64,000 nucleotides of DNA from Symbiodinium microadriaticum (lineage: Eukaryota; Sar; Dinophyceae; Suessiales; Symbiodiniaceae). Below are positions 33,715-44,829 of this stretch, one piece after another. A program made the position numbers and the translations under genes. The DNA is taken from assembly GCA_001939145.1 (NCBI GenBank), contig LSRX01000367.1, positions 46,021 through 110,020 of the forward strand, given 5' to 3'. Within the stretch, counting starts at the first letter, position 1. Each line of letters opens with the position of its first letter. The notes below the pieces were generated by a model, which was given only the letters and a program-made list of their open reading frames with translations, had not been told where the DNA came from and did no database searches.

Positions 33715-33813
33715 GCTGCAGGCAATTGGGCCTGAGTGATGTTGACGTGATCACAGTCCACATCAGGGGCAACTGCGTCCAGGATGTGCACCTAACCCCA
33801 CTGGTCACAGATG
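33715..33813 (+). CDS. Exon of unknown gene (chain 31.5-35.2 kb)
   Basis: After GTCATGACTGCAG the phase-matched frame reads CRQLGLSDVDVITVHIRGNC followed by VQDVHLTPLVTDG, ending before a GT (GATG|GTCTCA). The alternating hydrophobic pattern D-V-D-V-I-T-V-H-I suggests a beta strand, unlike the helical neighbours. No family is recognised. It joins SLPG-CRQLGLSD from the linker exon before it. Confidence 0.6.
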
Positions 33814-33942
33814 GTCTCAGCTGGTTCAGTCGGAGGAAGACTCAACTCTTTCCTTTCTGCTTAATATAAACCTCAATACAACTTTAGAGTGACGTTCAGC
33901 CTCAAGCCTGAAGTACCTTTTGATGTTTTTTCTGGCCGCAAG

Positions 33943-34030
33943 GCCGTGCAAGCCCCTGCGGAGCAGACAGCGAGGCCGGTTCTTGGAGGTTTTCTTGGGA
34001 TGCTTCGAGGTATTGACAAAGATCTTCTAG
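33943..34030 (+). CDS. Possible exon
   Basis: After TTCTGGCCGCAAG one frame reads AVQAPAEQTARPVLGGFLGM and LRGIDKDLLEAD, and another reads RASPCGADSEA up to a GT (GGCCG|GTTCTT). The second matches the phase of the exon before it. Boundaries and frame are unresolved. Confidence 0.3.
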
Positions 34031-34192
34031 AGGCTGACAGCTTATAGCATGGTTTCAGGCTTCGGAGCTCAGTGTCTTTCTTTAGTGAAGAGGTTCTCTT
34101 GTTTCGAAGCCCTGAAGATGCTCCAGTAAGAGGGTTTTACGGGTTGTGGTTGAATGGAACCCACCCGAGACCCTAAGGTTTATCCTCGCAAG

Positions 34193-34253
34193 GCCCGCGA
34201 GCGCACCGGTTCCGCAGGAGCCACCTGAACTGCCAGGAGCTCAGTCGGTTCAG
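34193..34253 (+). CDS. Proline-rich exon
   Basis: After TATCCTCGCAAG one frame reads PASAPVPQEPPELPGAQSVQ and ends in phase 0 at TTCAG|GTCTGT. The exon at 35119 starts in phase 0 with a similar Pro/Gln-rich peptide, supporting this frame. Disordered tail or linker. Confidence 0.45.
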
Positions 34254-34490
34254 GTCTGTGCTTCGGGGGCCTTTACGTTTACAAGATAGGTGCAGCCAGG
34301 GCTTCGGATGCGAGTTGTTTTGCGTTTTTAGTGTTTAGGTATGCAGCCCGGTGATCTAGATACTTCCAGGTGCACGAGTATAGACTACCAGCAAGTGCTG
34401 GGTATGCAACAGCTTGAAGCAATGGGATCTGTAGAGAGTGTGTTGAATTGGGCAGTGTGCGTGCTGATCGGCCTATGCTCTGCGGCCTTT

Positions 34491-34516
34491 GTGTGTGTGT
34501 GTGTGTGTGCGTGTGT
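34491..34516. repeat. (GT)n microsatellite
   Basis: A run of about 12 GT dinucleotides with one interruption, inside the intron between the exons at 34193 and 35119. Confidence 0.95.
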
Positions 34517-35118
34517 AAGCGTTTGTCTGAGTCGCGGCGTGACGAAGGGACCGCGAAGATTCTGGTCTTCGGGCCCGCTTGGGGTTGCAGACTAATTCTG
34601 CTCCTGCCACAGGCCGCGGACGGAGGCAACATCGTCCAGGACACATTGCATCGGCATTGCCTTGCGGATAGTTTGGCAAGGGGTCCCAAGAACTGGAGAG
34701 AAGCCAACATCACATCGGGAAAGAAGGCTCGCGGTCGCCTTCCAACCTGCACGAGGAAGCAGTCGGGCGTGCCAAAGCGTAGATCCTGATCCTGCATCAT
34801 GAACCCGAAGCCACATCCGTCGACAAGAATTTTTGGTGCAGAAGCACTGATGCCCAACCAAGCCAGAGCTCGTAAGATCGTTTGGAAGCCGTGTCGACCG
34901 CTTTGAGCTTTTGAGCTATAGTTCTGCCATCGGCATTCGAAGGAGGCGAGGGGGCAACCACCGCGACTATGCCGAGGCGGGAGGGGTTGAGACTCAGGAT
35001 GCTCGGTTCTAAGCTCCAAGGTGTCGTGAGACACAGAGTTGTGGTACCCACGACCTATCGGAGGCCCTCTCGTCCTCTGCCTTAAGCCTTCGCCCAAGCC
35101 ACCCCGCTCCCTGGCCAG

Positions 35119-35220
35119 GCGCCTCAGCCGAGGCGAGCGCAAGGAGCTGAGAAGTTTGCTCTGCCAATGCCTCCACAGCCCTATAGCCCTATGATTCCAT
35201 CCCAGAGCCGCCAGAGCTGA
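35119..35220 (+). CDS. Candidate terminal exon, Pro/Gln-rich C-terminus
   Basis: After CGCTCCCTGGCCAG it reads APQPRRAQGAEKFALPMPPQ followed by PYSPMIPSQSRQS, then TGA at 35218-35220. In another frame the same DNA reads RLSRGERKELRSLLCQCLHS, which also looks natural. I prefer the first because its phase and composition match the previous exon. A 287-residue - strand open frame here is judged a shadow. Confidence 0.45.
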   Translation, partial: APQPRRAQGAEKFALPMPPQPYSPMIPSQSRQS

Positions 35221-36764
35221 TTGATAGGCCTGCAGCTGCTAAAGCTGAGGTGAAGGAAAGGTGTTGTCAAAAATTGAAACCTGGATTCCGAGGGTGCATT
35301 ACAACCTAAGTTATGACGAGGTCGAAGATTATGGTCCGAGGATGGAATCCTGGATGAGAGGTTCCGGTTTGGCATGACGCAAGAAGATGTCTCCTGCGCT
35401 TTGCGCATCTTCCTGCTTTTCGACAACCTTTAGCAGGGGGTACCAGTTGAAGCAAAAGCCCGTAGCCGCACCATAACATGAGCCGCTTCACTGGAGACTT
35501 GGTGAGTACTCGAAAGAACCACTATCATCCACTATCACCGACCGCATTTCCCCTTGCTTGAAGACATACCTGGCCGAGGACAGCCTCCTGTAAAATTTGG
35601 ATGGTGTGTTGTCCGAAGAAATCCCAATTTGGGCAGCCGCTGAACCATGTTCTGGGTCCTTGGCGATCAGAGTCCTTCTTCCAACCTATCCCATGCTCGT
35701 CTGTCCGAACGCTGGGGCTTTCCTTATGTTTGGTCATATCGACAAATCCACCTTGAAAGACATCAGATAGAAAGATTGGATGTTTCTGGCTATGCGAGCT
35801 CCTTTCTTGGGTTTCCGAGGTGGCTGCCGGGATCGAAGAACGCCTGGGCACCTGCACGTTCCTCACTCTTCGGTGATGTGTTTCGGCTTCAGGATTGAGG
35901 TGTTGGGAGTTTGGGAGTTGAGTGTTTCGGGATGTTTTGTTTCGGGAGTCTCTATAGTCCAGGTCGCAGGATGTGACTGAATCACTTGTGCTTGGATGAA
36001 AACATTAAGGCCAAGCAACTGAAGCGCTAGATTCTGTTTGTTGAGGCTGCTTTTTTGCCCGAAAGCATAGACCTGACGCACAATCCACACGCCCAGTATT
36101 AAGCTTCCTGGGCGGTTACCTGCTCAAGCATAGGCCCCATATGTCAAGTTACTTCACCCTTCAACATCGTTCAGGTGCCCCAAGGTCCGAGTACGTTCGC
36201 TCTGAATTGCTGAAGCCTTCAGCGCGGAACATGTTGCCGTGCGTCCAAGGCGTCCGGGAATTACACGAATGGGTGGGAGGCCAGACACGCTGCAATTCAG
36301 CGTTCTTCTTGATTTACCGATCAACAGGTCACCCGAAACGGGAAACCGACTGAAAGTGTGCATTGAGATGGTGCTGAAGCAGGGACAGGCCCAGAAATGA
36401 TTTTTAACTCCTAAAGTCAGTCAGGAGAGCGCCTGGCAGAACGGAGATGCCGGGCCCGGGCACTCGGGGTTGAGAGCAGGCAGGTGTCGGTGTGGGTTCC
36501 GGCTAAGTTGGGGCCCCTTGCCTCGGATCTTAAGGGATGTGGCAGCTTCGGGATTTTGCAGAGTTAAGCGAGGTCTCTTCAAGGTTTCTGAAGCTGGGAA
36601 GACAATGAATGTTGCAAGAGGTCTGGCTTCAGGGTGACCAACAGGCTGGACCCACTTCAATTCGAGCTGCAGGCGTTGTTTTGTCCAAACTGGGGTTCGA
36701 ACCCAGGTGCCGCCCGAAGGCCCCGGACGGTCTTTACTTTCGGTAAGACCCCCTTCGTTCCGAG

Positions 36765-36825
36765 GTGGAGCGAGTGGAACGACTGGACCTGGCGGCAAGG
36801 AGAGCAGGCTCGGCAGCTCTCGCAG
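36765..36825 (+). CDS. Helical exon with strong donor (start of chain 36.7-41.8 kb)
   Basis: After CGTTCCGAG it reads VERVERLDLAARRAGSAALA and ends with one base at a consensus donor (CTCGCAG|GTGAGA). Amphipathic helix; no family recognised. A stretch at about 36861-36958 (AHARACASAEVEQAGQGRRK, GLDEEASGVRL) would be in phase after an intron of only about 35 nt. Confidence 0.5.
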
Positions 36826-37044
36826 GTGAGAGAAACCCAGACCCAGACCTTTGGAGCCAGGCGCCCATGCCCGCGCCTGCGCCAGCGCGGAGGTGGAACA
36901 AGCAGGCCAAGGGCGACGGAAGGGCCTCGACGAGGAGGCTTCTGGAGTCAGGCTTCGAGGGTGCGATGGACGGCTTCGGACAGAGAAAGACTGGAAGGGC
37001 CTGGAAGGGGGTTTAAACTGCTTGGGATGGCCGCGCCTGCTCAG

Positions 37045-37101
37045 CAGGCACTGGCCTGCGACGAATGCCTACGGGCGGGAGGGCTCCTCAAGCTGTTCAA
37101 G
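37045..37101 (+). CDS. Cys-containing exon with GC donor
   Basis: After GCGCCTGCTCAG it reads QALACDECLRAGGLLKLFK, 19 codons in phase 0 at both ends, followed by a GC donor (TTCAAG|GCACGG). C-D-E-C is a C-x-x-C pair, which could be half of a metal site, but no partner pair is seen nearby. Unknown function. Confidence 0.45.
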
Positions 37102-38645
37102 GCACGGACTTGCATGAACGGATGCAGACGTCTTCTGAATTCTATCCATTGACGTGAAGCAGTGCAGTCCATTTGGGTGGGTTAGACGAAGATAAGAAGT
37201 TGAGTGGATGCTTGTGCGGTCGTGCCCAAGCTTTAAAGCTGTGTCGCAGGCGTGTACTGGTCTCAGGATACGAGCTTGTGAGGAATGTACAATGAGCAGA
37301 TGTGTTGAGATAATGGCCATGCAGCACGACCAGACCTTGAACGCGAAACACGATCTGAGAATGTCAGTGGTTGATCTGGATCTGTCGTTAAAGTCTTACC
37401 ATGCACAAATCCTGAAATCCTCTATGAACCTGAATCTAGCCCAGAAGAAGTTCATGAAAAGCCCCAACCGTTCTAGACATCTGAGCCTAAACTCTGCGCT
37501 GCATTGTAATTGCTAAACCTATGGTTGGACCCGGCACCAGAAGAGATCGGCAGGATGGCGATGGGAAGTACTGTCGCCGCATCCCCAGCATTGCAAGTCC
37601 TTTCCCACACCATGGCAGGGCTAGTTTCCTGGGTCTCTGCGTGAAGGGTGCATTTTGGGTTTCGCATATGGATGCAATCTGAAGCGATCCCCACAAAGAG
37701 TCCTGTGTCGTGTTCAGGCAGCGACGAGCTGTTGGATTAAACCCGGGTCCTTGAAGCCCAAAGTTGAAGCGGAAAGCCTTGCACTCAGCGCTTGAGACCT
37801 CAAGATCTTGTTTGGTTCAAGCTTGAAACATTTAAGTTGCCGAATGCGAAGCCCCAAACAGTCCGGGAGATTTTGACCGAAAGAGGGCTCAAGACCCTGA
37901 CATGGACTTAAGCCTTAATCATTTATCCACCGACGAGGGAGGTGCTGGGTTGACTTCTATCTCGAAGAGCCACCAGCGGACGCCGCCACCGCCCAAGATT
38001 TTTATTGTTCAAGGCTTACTCATTGTGTGTTCCAGAGTTGTGGGAATGGTGCTTGAGGGTCTCTAGCCCAGGGAGGTAAATTTGAAATTTGGCTTCTAAG
38101 GCTTGTGGGTTAACAGTCAACAGATTCTGGTCGAGTAGAAGGTTCTGCAGTCCAACCGACCTCCATCTTAAGCGAGCCAGAGCTTTTGAATCTGAGCTTC
38201 CACGGGCTCAGAGTCGCAGTGTTCGTGTTGTTTCTCCAACTTGCATGGTGTGCTGTGTGTGCTGCTGAGGCTGTGAGATGAGGAGGATGCGCATGTGTAC
38301 ATAGTATGTTTTGCCTGCTTGCCAGGCTGTAGGATCCGAGAAAGAGCGCCCCAGCGCGCATGCACTCGCTCATGCAGGTACAGCAACCGAGGGAAACGTC
38401 AACCAGCCGAACATGATATGCCACGGTTTGGTGGGTGACAGGTTAAAGTAGTTGTATCGTCGTGCGAAGAGAGCGCATTTTCTTGAAGCACACTGTAATG
38501 CAGCATGAAACCAGAAGGCCAAAGCCTCGGCATGCTCTGTATCTCTCAGTCCCCGGAGTCCCAAGGCCTAGGTCAGCTCCTCGTTTCAGGGCGTACGGGC
38601 GTACGGCCCAGCTACATGTCAGAAAGCCCAAGCCAAGGCAGTAGC

Positions 38646-38825
38646 TCCGAGCAACTCTATCAGGGCGTAGCCGTGGCAATCAGGGTCGCTCTTCTTGTCG
38701 ATAGATACCTTGCTCACGTGCGCATGCTGCACCCAGTAGTACTCCAAAAGACGCTGCAATGCTGGTCCCAGCCAGATTTTCAGGGCGCGCATCTCGCGCC
38801 ACACATTTGTACAGCCAGCGCCTGA
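38646..38825 (-). pseudogene. RRM-like exon or relic on the - strand
   Basis: On the - strand after an AG (CGAGCAG) the frame reads SGAGCTNVWREMRALKIWLG, then PALQRLLEYYWVQHAHVSKV and SIDKKSDPDCHGYALIELLG. The order I-W-L-G ... L-E-Y-Y-W ... V-S-K-V-S-I-D ... H-G-Y-A-L-I-E-L resembles RNP2 and RNP1 of an RNA recognition motif, but it is several residues short after RNP2 and lacks the usual aromatic in RNP1. Codons end mostly in G or C. It is one of very few credible - strand items and could be an inserted gene copy. Confidence 0.35.
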
Positions 38826-39109
38826 CTGCTCGCACAGGCAAAATGAGGCTATTGTCCGGCTGTGCCCGAATCTATTGCTTCGGATGAGCATTCGAAGGGC
38901 CACGACACTCCGTGACATCTCATCTGCTTATGCCTCTTAATCACCAGATTCCAGCTTTTTCAGCTACCAGTACACGTTGCCTAGGTCATCAGGTTGTGTG
39001 CCTTCACAGTTTCTTGCTTCCAGCTCTCGGATCCTGAAGCCCAAGCCCAGCCCGCATGCCTAAGACATTGAAGTTTCGGGACTGCGAAGCCTTCCCTGAC
39101 TCTCTGCAG

Positions 39110-39204
39110 CTCACGAGTGGTTCGCAGCAATCCAGCCCCGACACAATCAGTGCAAGCATGGCTGCTGCAGCAGCCGCGCGCTCAAAAGAAGTAGCAAGGC
39201 GATG
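39110..39204 (+). CDS. Ser/Ala-rich exon
   Basis: After TGACTCTCTGCAG it reads LTSGSQQSSPDTISASMAAA followed by AAARSKEVARR and ends with two bases at a GT donor (GATG|GTTCTG). A serine-rich stretch is followed by a basic helix. No family recognised. Confidence 0.5.
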
Positions 39205-40091
39205 GTTCTGTGTGTCTTTACGATTACGCCCAGTTCCTTTCAGCCACCCTCGTGCCTGGAATTCGCTGTCCGAGCAGTTCTCAGGGTTTTTCTTACACTA
39301 CATGATCTCCCTGCTTGAACCTTGTGGAAAACACGGAAAGAATCAGGTCGCATGTACAATGTACAGTGGCATGTCAACGATCCCTCGAGCATTGCGGATC
39401 CGGGTTGATCGTGTGGTTCTTGAGTTTTTAGTGTCAACCTGTTACAGATGATCATCACGGACTCACCCCGCGTTTGACGGAAGCTGCGATTGCGATATCA
39501 GGATACTATCCTCTCATCTCCAGTGAGACGACCGCTTATTCAAGCGCCCATTTCCGTGATTCGACTTTGTCCCTAGTCCTAGGCCCTGAGGCCTGGCCCG
39601 CAAGTACGAGACCCCACTGACAGGTGTCAGCATCGTCCACTTCTTCTCAGGGTGAAGCGAGCAACAGCCTCGGGCCTTGGGAGCTAGAACCGCCGTCCGG
39701 CCGTGCAAATCCTCAGATTTGTCTGATCTCGACACCCTCAACCCAACCCAGGATACCCATACTTGAACTTGATCTCTGACCTCGGCGCTAGAACCCTTTC
39801 AGTCCCGTAACTGGTTGTAGCAAGCGCCGCGACCGCTAGCCGACACTCGGTCAAATTCCAGAGCCCTGGGACACTCGAGAGCAAGGCCGGCAATAGCAAT
39901 TCGCCGGGCTTTGACTCGTGAAGCTTAAGTCGGATTTAGAGAGTTGAGGTGATGGGATTTTCGGGTATTCGTTGGGTTCTCGGGCCTGAGATTGCAGGCA
40001 ATTCTGTGCACCTCTTTCCTTATTTGTCGATTGATGGAGGGGTGGAATTTCCGATTTTGAGCTCGAGCTCTCGACTGGTGTTGGGACGCCG

Positions 40092-40245
40092 ATGGACGAG
40101 AAACACCCGAAGCCAACCCCTTCCCGCCCAAGCACGCACAAACCTTCTTGCCAAGGCAGCGCCGAACAGATGGGCACCAGTTCACCAGCACCTTCCCAGT
40201 CGTCACCTGAGCTGCAGCTGGTGGATGCTTGGGGTTCAGGCCTAG
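40092..40245 (+). CDS. Pro/Ser-rich exon
   Basis: From about an ATG at 40092 it reads MDEKHPKPTPSRPSTHKPSC, GSAEQMGTSSPAPSQSSPEL and QLVDAWGSGL, ending with one base at a strong donor (CCTAG|GTAAAC). The left edge is uncertain because no good acceptor is adjacent. Probably a disordered region. Confidence 0.4.
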
Positions 40246-40472
40246 GTAAACTCAAGCTTGAAATTATCGTAGCTGTCGACTTGTTTGTATGCTTTTCTAA
40301 ACCTTACCCCGAAGCTGTGAGAGAGGCAGGCGAAGCACAAAGGCCATGTTTCACACCTACGGGACCGGGACCGTTGCATGAGACAGGCCGTAGATACGAA
40401 CAGCATAAGGCAACAAGACCAACAAGTCTGGAATCCCGATCCCGGACTTCTTTGCATTTGCGTTTTCTGCAG

Positions 40473-40627
40473 GGTCGCCAGCCCAGTGCGACAGAGCCTG
40501 CTGCTGCGTGGAAGGCCACTCCGAGTGCCTCAAAGGGTGTGGTCAAGGACTTGCAGAGGTTCGGATTGGCACGCGACGTCTGGATGAAACTTCATGAATT
40601 GAATCGTTCATATGGTTTGCTTTTGAG
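40473..40627 (+). CDS. Exon of unknown gene with strong donor
   Basis: After the acceptor GCGTTTTCTGCAG one frame reads GRQPSATEPAAAWKATPSAS followed by KGVVKDLQRFGLARDVWMKL and HELNRSYGLLL, ending at a near-consensus donor (TTGAG|GTAAGC) after two bases. This phase matches the exon at 41068. The frame that would follow 40245 instead gives a Cys-rich peptide with a stop at 40596, so the link to the exon before is unresolved. Confidence 0.55.
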
Positions 40628-40679
40628 GTAAGCGGTATGGAGCATGACTGCCATCATTGCTTTTTACAGTGGTCAATTT

Positions 40680-40930
40680 CACCTTGCACTTGCAACATCG
40701 GGTTGCTGCTGTGCAAATGCACTTCAAACAGCACCTCGTTTCCTGGGGGCAGTTGAAAGTCGCCTTTGTTGTATCAAGCTGCCACAAGAAGCTTCCATTT
40801 CTAGCCATGCCGTACAAACATAGGCAGCATGTAAGTTTTAGCTTTGTTGAGGCAAAGCTTTTTGAGGTGCTTCCTGTGAAGCGCATCGCAATCGACCAGG
40901 TAAGCATGGACAGGGTATCGCGTTTGGAGA
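40680..40930 (-). pseudogene. Decayed - strand coding relic inside an intron
   Basis: On the - strand a natural-looking peptide reads AYLVDCDALHRKHLKKLCLN, KAKTYMLPMFVRHG, then a TAG, KWKLLVAA, then a TGA, NKGDFQLPPGNEVLFEVHLH and SSNPMLQVQGEID. Two in-frame stops and no splice sites suggest an inactive copy. The + strand over the same DNA is also open for 117 codons and has a GT donor at about 40900, so the strand assignment is not certain. Confidence 0.35.
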
Positions 40931-41067
40931 GACTGTATCACTGCGTGCAGCTGCTGCAGCACCAGGAAAATCTTGCACACCTGACAGCAACGACCCCCAC
41001 AATATCGTAAAGCCGCGGCTTCGAGTTGCCGCAGCTTTTCAATCCTTTTATTTGTCTCTGTTGGCAG

Positions 41068-41142
41068 GAAGAGCGGCTACTCTTGCCCAGCAACATCTCC
41101 GGAGGCCGCTAAGCAGCTTGGGTCACTTTCGCTCATGCCGCG
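41068..41142 (+). CDS. Exon of unknown gene
   Basis: After TGTCTCTGTTGGCAG it reads KSGYSCPATSPEAAKQLGSL followed by SLMPR and ends at CCGCG|GTGAGC. One leftover base at its start completes the AG from the 40473 exon, giving GLLLR-KSGYSC. Unknown function. Confidence 0.5.
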
Positions 41143-41720
41143 GTGAGCTCTTTCTGATCCTGTGGTTTAGAGTCTTAAGACGGATTCTTCTTCAATGTGG
41201 CAGGTGAAAGCTCAAACAACTGAAGAGGCCGTGCTATGGGGGGTCGTTGTGGATGCCTGTCAGGATTGTCGGTTGCCTGCAATCCTCAAGCAATTGTCTT
41301 GAGGCTCTACTCACAGGGGTCGAGGGGTTCAGTGGCCTGGTGGCTTGAACATTTCTGTTGCATTGCTACGGATTTAGATTCCAGATTTCGGACTCTGAGG
41401 TGAGCATTGTAGACAGACAGTTCTCGGGCAGTAGTTTTGGATGCTCAGCTCCCTCTCCGACAAAGGTCGGCCAAAGTCACTCAGAAAATCTAGGCTCAAC
41501 AGCCCCTGGTTGTTGTGGGATCCAAGATTTCGGCTCCAGGCGCAGTGCCCGTGCAAAACTCGTGATGAACATTGTTGGCTTTTCGAGATGTGGTGTTCCG
41601 GGACCTTGTTTTGACGCACCCCCCCCCCCGCGAATATCAACTATTCGAAACCCTCGAACACTGGGTTAAGCCTAGCATGCCCATGTACAGCCTAAGCCAC
41701 ATTCAGTATCCTGTTCCCAG

Positions 41721-41804
41721 ATGCGGACGCCTGATCGCCGGAAAACTGCTGTGGGGGCGAAGGAAACGCCGAAGAAGCGTGCGGCCCCGAAGAAGCGACG
41801 CTGG
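41721..41804 (+). CDS. Basic exon with NLS-like stretch
   Basis: After TATCCTGTTCCCAG it reads MRTPDRRKTAVGAKETPKKR followed by AAPKKRRW. K-K-R-A-A-P-K-K-R-R is a typical bipartite-like nuclear localisation signal. A GT (CGCTGG|GTAGCA) follows. If the frame runs on, it stays open to 41996. In a second frame the DNA reads GRRKRRRSVRPRRSDAG and stops, so both frames are basic and the assignment is tentative. Confidence 0.4.
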
Positions 41805-42586
41805 GTAGCAGATCGATTCGAGCCAGTCAGTCGGCTTCTGCTCAATGCATTTCATGCAGCTTGTTGCGGCTTCGAGGGCGCAGGGCAAAGGCTTCACGTA
41901 GGGGTTAGATGTGCCAGGTCCGAGCATACCTCAGGCAAGCTTCGCAAACGACACATCGTGCTAGCTACTAAACTTCCGCAGGAGCTCAGGCTTTGAAAGC
42001 CGTGTTTTGGGTTTGGAGGGTTCGCAGAAGCAGGCATCCTCACCCAGGCGGGTTCTTTGGGAATGGATAGAACTTGAAGGGTTTGCCTCCAGGAGATGAT
42101 GCCGAGAACTTGTGCAGGCCAGCAGAGTGTTTTCAGGCGGCGAGGGTCGTGGCACTCCACCGGCTTGTGCGTGCTGGGACAGTCGGCGTCGTCACTGTCC
42201 CCGATAATGCTGTTTCGGTTTTGATCATGATGACAACATTTGCCGCAGCGACGAGCACTGCCTCGTGTTCGTTCTGACACTCTCTCTCGGAATCTACCAC
42301 TTTCGACCGACGCTTCGTTCTCTTGGCACGCACCTCGTACTTCTGAGACCATTCTCTCAGGTTGAACTGCCAGCCTTGAAACATGAGCCTGAACACCGGA
42401 GCACGTGAAGCCTAAATGTTGAATTCTCCAGCTCAATCTTCAACCGAAAACTGCTAGGAAATTGTGCCGCGGCTGTCACAGCCTTGGCCAAGAAGGCAAT
42501 GGAGCAGACGCATTGTGAAAAGGACCGCTGTCCCACCAGGATTCCTCTGCAGTCTAGGTACTTAACCAGCACTACGTGAATCCAGA

Positions 42587-42636
42587 CAGCAGCAGCAGCA
42601 GCAGCCACGACAATGGTCATCATACTACCGCTGCCT

Positions 42637-42681
<45 letters not shown>

Positions 42682-42682
42682 A
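42587..42682. repeat. (CAG)n and (CTG)n inverted trinucleotide pair
   Basis: A CAG run of about 6 to 7 units (42587-42606) is followed about 40 nt later by a CTG run of about 12 units (42644-42682). The two are complementary and could form a long hairpin. A 79-codon + strand frame through the repeat ends with ALTRSLALSLGFAAGLMAQQ, IQQLMVLA and a stop, which may or may not be coding. Confidence 0.9.
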
Positions 42683-44150
42683 CTGCGACGACGACTGCTG
42701 CTACTGCTACTACCACCAGCTTCCATACGACCACCACCACACCAGGAGCCGGAAGTGGCGAACAAGCGCTCACGCGTTCTCTCGCGCTGAGCCTGGGCTT
42801 TGCTGCAGGGCTGATGGCCCAACAGATCCAGCAGCTTATGGTTTTGGCCTGATGTTTGCGCCGTAGGACTCAGGACAAGAATATCTTGTTTATAGGAAGG
42901 CGAAGGGCACTGTGGGCTTTGTATTGCTCGCAGAGCCTTAAGCCAAATGACAGGGCCTGATCAGCGCCTGCGAGCTTTCTCTCATGACAAGCGGGTTAGG
43001 ACTGCAATTGTCAGTCTGATAGTACCAGTATCTCCACTCGTGCAGCGTGTGTCCGACTGAAACGCACCGTGCATGGTCGACAGGGTGTGCTACTTTCGCA
43101 GATGCTTTGGGTTTAGACTTGGACTGTGCCCACAGTTGGTTTTGCTACAGCTGTGCTGGTCATTGCTGGTCTGTGATCTTCCAGCTTCTTCCTGTGGTGG
43201 TGCTTCATTCTTGGCCTGCTTGCGGCATCCCGAAACTTGCAAGCTTGGAGTACCGTTTACACAGCCATTTGCGGCTTGCAGCGCCGTTGCCCAATGAGGA
43301 ACAGGCTTCCCCAAATAAGCAAAAAGTCGTGTAGCAGCATGACCCCATGTCCCACAATCTCGTCACGTGGTGAAGACCGCAAAGAATTTCGAGTTACCTG
43401 TTCCAGCCCTAAACTTCTCGGCCTACTATTCTGTTTGCATGCTTAACGAAAGACCAGACTGAAGACCCAAGCGACCCCAAGTGTTTTAAGCATACTTCTC
43501 CAAACTTACATCTTTTCTAAAGCAGAACCGAAGCTGTCAAGCCATAGACCTGCGGCCCAATGCTCGGCCGAGCAGCTGTCCGGCAGCTCCCCATGCAGCG
43601 CCGTGTGCCGTGCATGGTTGGCCACACTGGGAGTGGAAGGGTGTTTGCGGTGTGCACGGTGTGCGTGTGAGGCTGCAGGCTGAATTCTCTCAGAGGCCAG
43701 ACGTCTGCGCCCGCCCCCATCGGGTCTGAACTCGGAGAAACAAACTTGTTGCGTTGTGGGCTCTGCAAAAGACAAGGGTCTTCTGTGATGGGAGCCGGCC
43801 AGGTTATCTTGCTGCCTCATCTGATGCCCACAAGGAACCGGCTTCGGGTCATAAGATGGTCCTGGGGTCTTGGCGGGGCTGACACGAGAGCAAGGCATCA
43901 TTGCCGACTTTCAGACTCCTCGCATGCATGCCATGTGGGTTGGGCTGGATCCCGTGACTTTGGAAAAAGAGGCCGAGCAAGAGGACCATCGATTCTCTTG
44001 AGAGAGGTTGTAGGTCCTGCAGGTCCCAATCCGAAACTCAAGCATGCTCGCTTGAAGGAGAGGCGTCCCCTGGGCCGGCTTCCAGTCAGCAACGGAATGA
44101 ACGCGCGGCTCAAGGCATTTCTGCAATTTTTTTTCTAGAGGCTAGGCTTG

Positions 44151-44329
44151 GGTTCATGGGCGCGGCCCTTCAAGTATTTGTTGTACTGCGGGGAGGTCCG
44201 GGCACAGGCTAAGGCGGGTGAACAGGCGATCGACAAAGGGGCTTTGGCAACTGCAGGGTCAACACCGTGCACGAAGCCTTCTTTTATGATGGGTAGATCG
44301 GAATGTTGTCAGTAGCAACTCAGCGTAAT
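44151..44329 (+). CDS. Possible exon upstream of the helicase-like gene
   Basis: One frame after a TAG at 44138 reads WARPFKYLLYCGEVRAQAKA followed by GEQAIDKGALATAG and stops at about 44329. An acceptor-like GCGGGGAG precedes VRAQAKAGEQ, and a GT-poor right side leaves the end open. The composition is natural. It could be an N-terminal exon of the DEAD-box-like gene or an independent relic. Confidence 0.3.
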
Positions 44330-44829
44330 TACGATATCCTGAACCGTGTATGTATCCTTTCACAGCCTCAACAGCCTTAACGTAATTATTCCTTGCTAGA
44401 CCTCGGCGTGCGTAGGAAGTCTATGCTTCTTGGGCTTGTTGAGCGGTATTACGCGAATCCATGCGGGCGAAGAAATACCGTTCATGCAGATCTGATTTGC
44501 GGCGGCTTCTTGATATTTTCTACGTGCATGCGACCTCAATTCAACGGTACGATTCATGTTGCTTTATTTCGTGGTAGACAGCACTTTGTGTTAACAGGCA
44601 GTTCACGAACAGAAGAGGCCCTTGGCCTGGTGGCACCCACCGAGCTGCAGAAGAAGGCATCTGCGCCAAATTTCAACCCCCAATTACCTCCTGCTTCATG
44701 TTTGAGGTACTTTTCGCATCGTTTCGCAGGGGTTCTATTGGGTTTCAGTGCTAGGCGTTTGCTGTGCGTGTCTTCTTGCTGCTGTGGCAGTTCAGGAGCA
44801 CCCAACTTTCATGCAGGCCCATGGTTGAG

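Noticed and set aside
34279..35142. 287-codon - strand frame
   Set aside because: It runs through the (GT)n repeat as THTHTHTHT and overlaps the phase-consistent + strand exon at 35119. Parts look natural, so it is not fully excluded, but no motif or splice support was found.
42357..42866. Poly-Ala, poly-Ser and poly-Cys frames
   Set aside because: They arise from the CAG/CTG runs in different frames on both strands.
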